Shown piece after piece: positions 9,261 to 18,100 of a DNA stretch of 64,000 nucleotides (its first letter is position 1; the number at the start of each line of letters is the position of its first letter). Both the position numbers and the translations under genes were made by a program. Where the stretch lies: positions 620,001 to 684,000 of the forward strand of contig NZ_JAUHLN010000001.1 in NCBI RefSeq assembly GCF_030412265.1, read 5' to 3'. The notes under the pieces were generated by a model that was not told the origin of the DNA, did no database searches, and worked only from the letters and a program-made list of their open reading frames with translations. The stretch is from Fictibacillus terranigra. GTDB lineage: Bacteria; Bacillota; Bacilli; Bacillales; Fictibacillaceae.

Positions 9261-9283
9261 CGTGATTCGCAAAGCGAATCACG
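9261..9283. repeat. Perfect 10-bp inverted repeat without T-run
   Basis: Arms CGTGATTCGC and GCGAATCACG are fully complementary around AAA, in the 175-nt gap between a glycosyltransferase and the aminotransferase. No T-run follows, so it is not a standard terminator. It could be an mRNA-processing or stability hairpin, or an operator. Confidence 0.5.
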
Positions 9284-9368
9284 TGTAGCCAACCCGAGAA
9301 AACATCGGCAGTATGAAGTTTTTACATCAGGATGAACACTATAAAACAGACAGAAAGAGGGATCATAG

Positions 9369-10517
9369 ATGAAAGTGCCTATGCTTGATCTATCAGAACA
9401 ATACCAAATACTCAAAGAGGAGATATTTGCAAGCTTGGAGGAGATCATGTCAGGCTCTCGCTTCATTTTGGGAGACAACGTGAAAAAGCTTGAGAAGGAC
9501 GTAGCGGATTATAGTGCTGCAAAGTATGGGGTTGGCGTAGCGAACGGCAGTGACGCGCTTCATATTTCTTTGCTGGGGTGCGGTGTAAAACAAGGGGATG
9601 AGGTCATCGTTCCTTCTTTCACGTTTTTTGCCACTGCAGGTGCAGTTGCCCGTGCGGGGGCTGTTCCTGTTTTTGTCGATATCGATCCTAAAACGTACAA
9701 TATCGATCCGGCGAAAATTGAAGCAGCGGTAACCGAAAAAACAAAAGCGATTATCCCGGTTCACTTATACGGCCAGATGGCCGATATGGAGCCGATTGCT
9801 GAAATCGCGAAAAAGCATAGCCTGGCCATCATTGAAGATGCGGCGCAAGCCATCGGTTCCAAATACAAAGGAAAAAATGTCGGTGAGCTTGGCACAACAG
9901 CGACCTACAGCTTCTTCCCAACGAAAAACCTTGGCGGATACGGCGACGGCGGCATGATCATCACCAATAATGAGGACATTGCCGAAACGATGCGTGTCAT
10001 CCGCGTTCACGGCAGCAAGCCGAAGTACTATCACCACATCCTCGGATACAACAGCCGTCTGGACGAGCTTCAAGCAGGAATCTTGAACGTGAAATTCCCT
10101 CATCTGAACACATGGAGCGAAGCACGCCGTGAAAAAGCTGCGGTATATACCGAACTGCTGAATGAAAAACTTGGTGATCTAGTCGTGACTCCGTTTGTGG
10201 AAGAGCACAACTATCATGTGTTCCATCAATATACGATTCAAGTGCCCGACCGCAGCGGGCTGCAGGAATTCTTGAAAGAGCAGGGAATTGGTTCAATGAT
10301 CTACTATCCAAAACCGCTTCATCTTCAGCCGGTATTCAAAGAGCTCGGCTATAAAGAAGGCGACCTGCCTGAAACCGAAAAAGCGGCAGAGCGCGTGCTG
10401 TCTCTTCCGATGTTCCCTGAACTAAAAAGAGAACAGCAGGAATATGTCGTTGAACAGATCGCTGCTTATTTCAGCAAGAATCCTATAAACGAAACTAAAG
10501 AAAAATCATTCGCATAA
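9369..10517 (+). CDS. wbpE: WbpE-like PLP-dependent UDP-sugar aminotransferase (DegT/DnrJ family)
   Basis: Predicted to aminate the 3-keto group made by the WbpB-like enzyme, using glutamate and pyridoxal phosphate. The 382-residue protein starts MKVPMLDLSEQY, has GVGVANGSDALHISL (cofactor phosphate region), EDAAQAIGSKYKG, and the Schiff-base lysine K186 in SFFPTKNLGGYGDGG. These match sugar aminotransferases of the WbpE/DesI group. It is preceded by AAAGAGGGA and followed by an acyltransferase gene 35 nt later, giving the order expected for steps three and four. Confidence 0.82.
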   Translation: MKVPMLDLSEQYQILKEEIFASLEEIMSGSRFILGDNVKKLEKDVADYSAAKYGVGVANGSDALHISLLGCGVKQGDEVIVPSFTFFATAGAVARAGAVPVFVDIDPKTYNIDPAKIEAAVTEKTKAIIPVHLYGQMADMEPIAEIAKKHSLAIIEDAAQAIGSKYKGKNVGELGTTATYSFFPTKNLGGYGDGGMIITNNEDIAETMRVIRVHGSKPKYYHHILGYNSRLDELQAGILNVKFPHLNTWSEARREKAAVYTELLNEKLGDLVVTPFVEEHNYHVFHQYTIQVPDRSGLQEFLKEQGIGSMIYYPKPLHLQPVFKELGYKEGDLPETEKAAERVLSLPMFPELKREQQEYVVEQIAAYFSKNPINETKEKSFA

Positions 10518-10552
10518 ACGGAAGCAGGCTTTAGGAAGAAAGGGTGTTCTCA

Positions 10553-11266
10553 TTGACGGTCAGCCAGGGGAGTAATGTAGTTATAGGAAAAGATGTTCAG
10601 CTCGGTTCAAACGTGATGATCGGGCACAATGTTGTCATCTACGACGGTGTCTCCATCGGTGACAACTGCATCATCCAGGATGGTGCAATCATCGGCAAGC
10701 AGCCGGCGAGAGCCAAAAATTCAGCGCTGCCGGCACTAAAAACTTTGCCGCCGGCGAAGATTGGTTCGGGTGTTACGATTGGTACACATTCGATCATTTA
10801 CGCCAGTGCAGAGATTGCGGACGATGTCTTTGTCGCTGATCTCGCGACAGTCCGGGAGCGCGTGACGATCGGCGATAAAACGATCATCGGACGGGGCGCA
10901 GCGGTTGAGAACGACTGTGTCATCGGCGTAAAATGCAAGATCGAAACGAATGCTTACATCACGGCGTATTCAGAACTCGAAGACCTTGTGTTCATCGCGC
11001 CGGGTGTTGTTACTACCAACGATAACTATATGGCAAGGTCCAAGGAGCGGTTTAAGCATTTTAAGGGAGTTACGGTAAAAAGAGGCGGGAGGATCGGAGC
11101 TAACACAACGGTTCTTCCCGGCAAAGTTATTCATGAAGAAGCAGCAGTGGCAGCGGGAAGCCTCGTCACAAAGGATGTGGAAAGCGAGACTCTTGTCGCC
11201 GGGCACCCTGCAAGAAAATTTAAAAGCGTGCCTGATGATCAGCTGCTGAAAAATCAAGAGGCGTAA
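10553..11266 (+). CDS. wbpD: WbpD-like left-handed beta-helix N-acetyltransferase
   Basis: Predicted acetyl-CoA-dependent acetylation of the 3-amino group, giving UDP-2,3-diacetamido-2,3-dideoxy-glucuronic acid. The protein is built of hexapeptide repeats of the [IV]G-x4 type from residue 8 onward (IGKDVQLGSNVMIGHNVVI) with a loop and a C-terminal AGHPARKF block, the usual end of sugar-nucleotide acetyltransferases. TTG 10553 is preferred to GTG 10544 because GAAAGGGTG lies 7-9 nt upstream of it. The gene directly follows the aminotransferase. Confidence 0.78.
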   Translation: MTVSQGSNVVIGKDVQLGSNVMIGHNVVIYDGVSIGDNCIIQDGAIIGKQPARAKNSALPALKTLPPAKIGSGVTIGTHSIIYASAEIADDVFVADLATVRERVTIGDKTIIGRGAAVENDCVIGVKCKIETNAYITAYSELEDLVFIAPGVVTTNDNYMARSKERFKHFKGVTVKRGGRIGANTTVLPGKVIHEEAAVAAGSLVTKDVESETLVAGHPARKFKSVPDDQLLKNQEA

Positions 11267-11337
11267 CCTCTCCATGTTTCCCTTGAAAACAGCGATGAAC
11301 TTACATCTTTGGAGGAACGGCGAAGGGAGGGGAGTAC

Positions 11338-12822
11338 ATGCCTGATCTGCGAACCATCTTACAATCAAAAATCACACAAATCTTTTTAGCCTTATGCTTT
11401 GCGGCCGTTACCGGCAACTGGCTCATCGACAGAGTGCCTGTCCAGTCGCCGGTGCTGCTGACAGCAGGACTTATCGGTTATGTGGCCATAATCGCGGTTT
11501 TTATCGCCATCAAACCGGTGGTCCAGCAGATCCCATTTATGAATTTACTGCTCTACATGTTGATTTTTTCCTCGTTTCTGGGCGCAGGGATTATGAACAT
11601 TCCTGCAGGTCCCATTTCGATGTTTCCGTATCGCATGGTGTACGTTCTGATGGTGCCTGCTGTTCTTTATCTCGCGTTATTCAGAAGGGACGTCCTGCAG
11701 TGGGAGCAGGTAAGAGTCAAACCAGTGCTGTACTTTCATTTGTTCTGGATGCTTTATGCTCTCTTCTCTCTGAGCTGGAGCCGCTCGTTTTCCATGGGAG
11801 CCGTTGATCTGATCTTCTTGATCATCGGTATCTCCCTCATCTTTTTTATGGTCTTTCTCATGAAAAAGGAAGAGGAGTTCAAGTATGTGTACTGGATTTG
11901 GATAGTCATGTTCGCCGTTCTGACCGTGATCGGCCTTTGGAACCATGTCACACATCAACATCTTGCCATCTCCAGAATCAATAACGTGGCGGAATATCAA
12001 AAAGGAATTCCCACATCCGTTTTTGTCAACGAGAATGATTTTGCCAGCTTTATTTCGGTCAGCTTCTTTCTTGTTTTAGCGTTTGTTCATCGCACGAGGT
12101 CCTGGCTGATGAAGGCTGCGGGAGCTGCACTCATGCTGCTCTCGCTCTATGTGATGATTTTTACCTCGTCGAGGGCAAACTTTATCGCGATCCCCTTAGG
12201 TCTCGCCTTCTGGTTTGTCTTCTTAACGAACAAAAAAGCAAAAAGAGTGCTCGTTGTCCTCGGATTCATCGGGCTGGCTGCCGGAATTTTTATGTTTAAA
12301 GAAAAATTTGCAGCTGCCATCGGAAAGGTGGAGGGCATGCTGCACAGCTTGATGTCCAGCGGCTCGCAAACCGAGATCGCCTCAGTCGATATCCGTTCCA
12401 ATCTTATTAAGAACGGATTGCTTTTTTTCGAAAAAAGCTTTGGGTTCGGCATCGGTTCTGGGAACTCTAAGTATTATCTCATGCATTATGCAGAATTTCC
12501 GACGAAGGGAATCATCAACGTCCATAACTGGTGGATCGAGATTCTCGTCAACTATGGAGCTGTTATTTTTGCCGGTTATGTCCTTCTATATGTATGGGTC
12601 ATCCTGCAGCTATTCCGTATCTTCAGACAATCGGGTACCCTCTATGAAAAAATAATCAGTGAAGGACTGCTTGGCGGCATGATTGCTTTCTCGCTTTCCT
12701 GCATCAGCCCAAGCTCGCAGATCTCGCTAAACTACCTCTGGCTGCTTTTCGCATTCTCCATAAGCTACATTAATTTCTGGAGAGTGAAACAAAACGGGGC
12801 TAAATATCGACCAACGAAGTAA
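11338..12822 (+). CDS. Wzy-like O-antigen polymerase/ligase family membrane protein
   Basis: Predicted polymerase that joins flipped repeat units outside the membrane. About 10-12 hydrophobic segments are visible in 494 residues. A long extracytoplasmic loop before the last segments contains INVHNWWIEILVNYG, the HN(W)xxLE-type signature of the O-antigen ligase/polymerase (Wzy_C) family, and SSRANFIAIP is also characteristic. A strong site GGGAGGGGAG precedes the ATG. With the flippase, Wzz-like protein and TagO/WecA it would complete a Wzx/Wzy-dependent assembly line. Confidence 0.8.
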   Translation: MPDLRTILQSKITQIFLALCFAAVTGNWLIDRVPVQSPVLLTAGLIGYVAIIAVFIAIKPVVQQIPFMNLLLYMLIFSSFLGAGIMNIPAGPISMFPYRMVYVLMVPAVLYLALFRRDVLQWEQVRVKPVLYFHLFWMLYALFSLSWSRSFSMGAVDLIFLIIGISLIFFMVFLMKKEEEFKYVYWIWIVMFAVLTVIGLWNHVTHQHLAISRINNVAEYQKGIPTSVFVNENDFASFISVSFFLVLAFVHRTRSWLMKAAGAALMLLSLYVMIFTSSRANFIAIPLGLAFWFVFLTNKKAKRVLVVLGFIGLAAGIFMFKEKFAAAIGKVEGMLHSLMSSGSQTEIASVDIRSNLIKNGLLFFEKSFGFGIGSGNSKYYLMHYAEFPTKGIINVHNWWIEILVNYGAVIFAGYVLLYVWVILQLFRIFRQSGTLYEKIISEGLLGGMIAFSLSCISPSSQISLNYLWLLFAFSISYINFWRVKQNGAKYRPTK

Positions 12823-12834
12823 GGGAGTAAGTGT

Positions 12835-13503
12835 ATGGACACGCAAATGAAAGAAATTACAGAAAGCATCTTGCACCGATTTAAAAAGTTATTCATCCTA
12901 TTGCTGCTGATTCCTGTTCTAACAACAGTCATCGCCTACTTTATGGCAGCAAAAGCGCCGAGCTCTGCACAGGCCACCGCCAAAATAAAACTGGGGCAAG
13001 CAGAAAACTCCATGCTGAATACGCCGGAAAGTGCGAAAGAATACCTGGCGAGTGATGAGTTTTTAAGTTCTATTAAAGGCCTGAACAAGGATGAAGAAAA
13101 GGCGATGAAAGAAAAGCTGCAAGTCGCTCCAGAAACGGATACGATTATCACGCTGACCCTGGCGGATGAGAATAAAGGGAAGGCGAAGTCACAATTGAAG
13201 TCAGTGGTGAAGGCGTTCATGACCGAACGCAATCACCAGACTGAGCAATGGAAAACCACACTGGAGGATCAGATCAAGAAAGTGGAAGGAACTGAAGTCA
13301 CCGGTGAAGGAACGATCAAGAAGGAAGAATATTTATTTGACCTTAAAACAAGAGCGATGAAAATAAAAGAACCAAAGCTGCTTGAAAAGGTAGACACGGC
13401 AGAAATGGCCGGCGATCCAAAAAGGAAGGCTGTGCTCGGGCTGTTGGTAGGGCTCATGCTGAGTGCCTCCATCCTGCTGCTTCCGGAAATTTTTAAAAAG
13501 TAG
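12835..13503 (+). CDS. Wzz/YveK-like chain-length determinant protein
   Basis: A small (222-residue) protein with one transmembrane segment near residues 20-38 and a second at the C-terminus (residues about 200-216), enclosing a charged, coiled-coil-prone extracytoplasmic domain. This is the topology of polysaccharide co-polymerases that set chain length. No tyrosine-kinase partner gene is present beside it, unlike ywqCD or epsAB operons. It starts 12 nt after the Wzy-like gene. Family membership rests on topology and context more than on motifs. Confidence 0.6.
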   Translation: MDTQMKEITESILHRFKKLFILLLLIPVLTTVIAYFMAAKAPSSAQATAKIKLGQAENSMLNTPESAKEYLASDEFLSSIKGLNKDEEKAMKEKLQVAPETDTIITLTLADENKGKAKSQLKSVVKAFMTERNHQTEQWKTTLEDQIKKVEGTEVTGEGTIKKEEYLFDLKTRAMKIKEPKLLEKVDTAEMAGDPKRKAVLGLLVGLMLSASILLLPEIFKK

Positions 13504-13727
13504 CTTCAACCCTCTCATTTGGTGGTAATGAGAAGAGATGAACTGCAATATGGGGAATGGATTTTTGAATTCACAGCGGATAAGCATAGTTTTACTTTTG
13601 TTTATCAAAGTTTCGAGATATAATTTTTGAAGAGATTGAATGCGAATTTTCATGGGGCGTTGTTGGGCAACATAAGCAGGAGGACCCTTGCTTAAATCCA
13701 TTGAAGAGTTGGAAAAAGAGGGATAAC

Positions 13728-14810
13728 ATGAATGTTCAATTGATCATTGCTGCGGTTGTGTCGTTCGCGGTTGTAGTGGTCGCCATGCCTTTTATCATTA
13801 AGCTGGCGGTCCGCCTGAATGTGACCGACAAACCGAATCAACGAAAAGTGCATCAAAAAATAATGCCTCGCTGGGGTGGAGTCGGCATCTTCCTTGGCGT
13901 TGTTGTCGGATATTTTGTCTCGGGCCTGTATGAAATGCAGCTAACCGGGATTATTGTAGGTGCAGTGCTTATCGTATTGATCGGAATGATAGACGATAAG
14001 TACGAATTAAGTGCAAGAGTTAAGCTTGCCGGCCAGATCCTGGCCGCTCTTCTTGTCGCATCTACAGGGTTAACCATTGAATTGCTCACCATACCTTTTG
14101 TTGGTACATTTCATTTAGGTCCATGGGCATACATCACGACAATTTTCTGGATCATCGCCATCACGAACGCCATCAATCTGATTGACGGCCTTGATGGCCT
14201 GGCCGCCGGCGTGTCGGTTATCGTCATGGTGACGATCGCGATCATGGCGGGGTTAAACGGAAACATGATGATCCTTTCCCTTGCCCTTGTGATCGCAGCT
14301 TCTACGGCAGGCTTCCTGATGTACAACTTTAATCCGGCAAAAATCTTTATGGGCGATACAGGATCACTCTTCCTGGGGTACTCCATCTCGATCCTGTCGC
14401 TGCTTGGACTGTACAAAAGCGTTACGCTGTTCAGCTTTGTCGTACCGATCATCATCCTTGGTGTGCCGGTATTCGATACGTCCTTTGCCATCATCCGCAG
14501 AATGGCCAACAAAAAGCCGATCTCTGCGCCGGATAAAGGGCATCTGCATCACCGGTTGATCAATCTGGGCCTGTCCCACCGAAAGACCGTTCTTGTGATC
14601 TACGGGCTCAGCATCGTATTCAGCGTCGCTGCTGTAGTGTTTGAATCCAGCACATTGTGGGGCTCAGTGGTCATCGTCATCGGCCTGCTGCTGATGCTTG
14701 AGGTGATCGCCGAGATCATCGGCCTCGTGCATCATAAATACCGACCGGTGCTCTTCCTCTACAAGAAGTTCATCGGCACGATGCAGGTGAACAGTCCAGA
14801 CAAGGATTAA
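13728..14810 (+). CDS. tagO: TagO/WecA undecaprenyl-phosphate GlcNAc-1-phosphate transferase
   Basis: Predicted integral membrane enzyme that loads GlcNAc-1-phosphate on undecaprenyl phosphate, the first step of wall teichoic acid and related glycans. Seen: about 11 hydrophobic segments; DDKYELS near residue 88; NLIDGLDGLAAG near 150; FMGDTGSLFLGY; and HLHHRLINLGLSHR near 270, all diagnostic of the MraY/WecA family. ATG 13728 has AGAGGGA about 7 nt upstream; an earlier TTG at 13701 is unlikely. A TATAAT at 13619-13624 could be its own -10 box. Synteny with B. subtilis (tagO near tagV-yvyE-degSU) supports the symbol. Confidence 0.88.
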   Translation: MNVQLIIAAVVSFAVVVVAMPFIIKLAVRLNVTDKPNQRKVHQKIMPRWGGVGIFLGVVVGYFVSGLYEMQLTGIIVGAVLIVLIGMIDDKYELSARVKLAGQILAALLVASTGLTIELLTIPFVGTFHLGPWAYITTIFWIIAITNAINLIDGLDGLAAGVSVIVMVTIAIMAGLNGNMMILSLALVIAASTAGFLMYNFNPAKIFMGDTGSLFLGYSISILSLLGLYKSVTLFSFVVPIIILGVPVFDTSFAIIRRMANKKPISAPDKGHLHHRLINLGLSHRKTVLVIYGLSIVFSVAAVVFESSTLWGSVVIVIGLLLMLEVIAEIIGLVHHKYRPVLFLYKKFIGTMQVNSPDKD

Positions 14811-14827
14811 TGAACGAAACCATTTTA

Positions 14828-14877
14828 GGTGCCAGGCACCCGTTTTTGACACATGTCAAAAGCCGGTGCCAGGCACC
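14828..14877 (+). repeat. 50-bp palindromic repeat, copy 1 (diverged centre)
   Basis: First of seven 50-bp elements in the window. Outer arms are GGTGCCAGGCACC at both ends; the centre TTGACACATGTCAAA forms its own inverted repeat, replacing the TTACACA/TGTGTAA centre of other copies. It lies just 3' of tagO and is followed by TTTTTC, so it may also act as a terminator. Confidence 0.85.
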
Positions 14878-14970
14878 TTTTTCTTATCTTAAAAAAATAC
14901 AGGAAATCATAAAAAAGTGCAGAAAATCCTGTCTCTTTAAACAAGAAATCATTTTTATACTATAAGTATA

Positions 14971-14984
14971 TGTAAACGCTTCCA
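14971..14984 (+). promoter_or_regulatory. CRE (CcpA-binding site) upstream of the GH92 gene
   Basis: TGTAAACGCTTCCA matches the catabolite-responsive element consensus TGWAAACGNTWNCA at every position. TATACT/TATAAG boxes lie just upstream (14956-14966), so CcpA bound here would block early transcription. This predicts repression of the mannosidase gene by preferred sugars. The rest of the 320-nt gap holds repeat copy 1 and a long leader. Confidence 0.8.
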
Positions 14985-15130
14985 TAGGAATGACGCCGCC
15001 TATCACACGTTTTTTAGGCGGACAGGCTTTATTAGTCACTAAGCTTTAAATCCAACTAAACAAAGGAGGTGTACTTTATTAAGCTGTTATGATATCGCAA
15101 GCGGTCAAAATCATTTGGAGGTGTAACGTT

Positions 15131-18100
15131 TTGAACAATAAGAAAAGAATGCTTTCTGTATTCACGTCCACAATATTCCTTACATCGATTCTCACCCTCC
15201 CTGTCAGTCAGCCTGTGAACGCACTAACCCATACGATAGAGAAGGGTGTCGATGACTTCTATACCTCATTTGAGCAGAACCAGCCTCAGCCTTCCTGGGA
15301 AAATACAGTGGAAACCGATGCAGAAGGCCGTAAAATGTCTTCTGGAATCGATGGAAACATTCGGTATGAAGGCATCCAGGGCGACATCACTCATAAAGTG
15401 GAAAAGGTGACGGTGAGCGCGGAAAACCCGCCCAATGAGATTGGAGAGAAATTGACTGACAGAGATGTGAACACAAAATGGCTCGCATTTGAGCCAACAG
15501 GATGGATTGAGCTTAAGCTGTCAGAACCGGAAGCCGTTGTTAAGTATGCTTTAACATCTGCCAACGATTATGACGGCAGGGACCCGAAAGACTGGCAGCT
15601 CGCCGGTTCCAACGACGGAAAAAGCTGGACTGCTCTCGATACGAGAACGAATGAGGATTTTCCAAAGCGCTTTGAACGCAAACTCTACTCGTTTGAGAAC
15701 CAAACCAAATACCTCTACTACCGCATCAATATTTTGAAAAACTCAGGAGAAAACCTCACACAAATTGCTGAGATCGCCCTATCCAACGGGATTGACGTAC
15801 CCGCACCGCAGCCTGCCGATATGAAGTCCGAGCCAGGAAATGGCCCTTCAACTTCGTATACCGCAAAAACGAAGGCCGGCTGGACGGGGACAAAAGCCAT
15901 AACCTATTCAGGAACGCATCTTCCGAAAGACAGAGCGTATTCCTACAATAAAATAGTAGATGTAAACATTGAAGTGAACCGGAAAACCGAGCTCTCCTAC
16001 TACATACATCCCGAGTTTACAGACAGTGACCAAAATGACTATTCGAGCTCATATGCGGCCGTAGACCTGGCTTTCTCGGACGGCACCTATCTTCATGATC
16101 TCCAGGCATACGATCAGTATGGAATCCAGGTAAGCCCCCAAGCACAAGGTAAATCTAAAACCCTTTATATGAATCAGTGGAACTACAAGCATTCTAATAT
16201 TGGGGCTGCAGCTGCCGGGAAAACGATCAAACGAATACTCATTGCTTACGATAACCCGAAAGGCCCAGCCGTTTTTAAAGGTTCTGTCGACGATATCAAA
16301 ATTGATGGAACGCCGGTGCGCAAAGCTTACGATCATCGTTCAGATTATGTCAATATTTTGCGGGGCACACAGTCCAACAGTACGTTCTCAAGAGGAAACA
16401 ACTTTCCGGCAATCGCTGTTCCGCATGGCTTTAATTTCTGGACGCCTGTAACTGATGCAGGTTCCACAAGCTGGCTGTATAGCTATAACCAGAACAATAA
16501 TGCAAATAATCAGCCGGAGATTCAGGCATTCTCGATCAGCCATGAGCCAAGTCCGTGGATGGGCGACCGCCAAACCTTTCAGGTCATGCCATCCGATTCT
16601 GCGAAAGAAAAACCGGACGCTGATCGAAAGGCCAGGGCACTGCCGTTTAAGCATTCCAATGAAACGGCAAAACCCCATTATTACAGCGTTACCTTTGACA
16701 ATGGAATCCGTACGGAAATTACACCTACCGACCATGCCGCCTTGCAGCGGTTCACATTTAAAGGCGACAGCTCCAGCCTGATTTTTGACAATGTGAACAA
16801 CAACGGGGGCATACAGATCGACAAAGAGAAAGGCGAGGTCAAAGGCTATTCAGATGTCAAAAGCGGCCTTTCTGCAGGTGCTTCGCGCATGTTCGTCTAT
16901 GCGAAGTTTGATCAGCCGATCACGGACAGCGGCATGCTGACTGGCGAAGGAAGGGATAAGGTCACCGCTTTTGTACGTTTTAATACGAAAGACCAAAAGG
17001 CCGTTACGATGAGAGTGGCCACGTCCCTCATCTCTGTGGAGCAGGCCAGGAAAAATCTTGAACAGGAAATTTACCAGGAGGACACTTTCGATTCCATAAA
17101 ACAAAAAGCACAGAAAAAATGGGATAGCCTTCTGAACAAAATTGAGGTAGAAGGGGCGAGTGAGGATCAGCTCGTAACTTTGTACTCTAACATGTACCGG
17201 CTGTTTTTATATCCGAACTCCGGCTTTGAAAATACGGGGACGATAAAAGAACCTCATTATCAGTATGCGAGCCCGTTTTCTCCGCCAGTCAGCGAAAGCT
17301 CGCCTGTTCAAACAGGAGCAAAAATCGTGGATGGAAAAACGTACGTCAACAATGGGTTCTGGGACACGTACCGCACCACTTGGCCAGCCTATTCTTTATT
17401 CACACCTACAAAGGCGGGCGAGATGATTGATGGTTTCGTTCAGCAGTACCGTGATGGAGGATGGGTTTCCAGATGGTCATCACCAGGCTATGCGAACTTG
17501 ATGGTTGGAACGAGTTCAGATGTAGCATTTGCTGATGCCTATCTAAAAGGTGTTCACAACTTCGACGTTAAAAGCTTCTACCAATCCGCCATAAAAAATG
17601 CTTCCACCGTCAGCCCCAATCCTGGAACAGGGCGCAAAGGCCTTGCAAAGTCCATCTTTGACGGGTATACCAATACAGCTACCGGAGAGGGACTGTCCTG
17701 GTCCATGGACGGTTACATCAATGACTATGGTATTGCCAATCTCGCAAAGTCGCTGAGTGAAACCGCCGGTAAAAACGACGCAGCTAAGCTTCAATATAAA
17801 ACAGATGCCAAGTATTATTTAAATCGATCCCAAAACTATGTCAATCTGTTCAATCGTGATGAGAAATTCTTTATCGGCAGAGCACCTTCGGGTGAATGGC
17901 GGGCGAACGGAGAGGAATTCGACGCGAGAGAATGGGGCGGGGACTACACCGAAACGAACGCGTGGAACATGGCATTCCATGCACCGCAGGACGGACAGGG
18001 CCTTGCTAATCTGTATGGAGGTAAAAAAGGCCTGGCGGCAAAACTGGATCACTTTTTCAGCACTCCAGAAACAGCCCTGCATGCAGGTGAATATGGTGGC

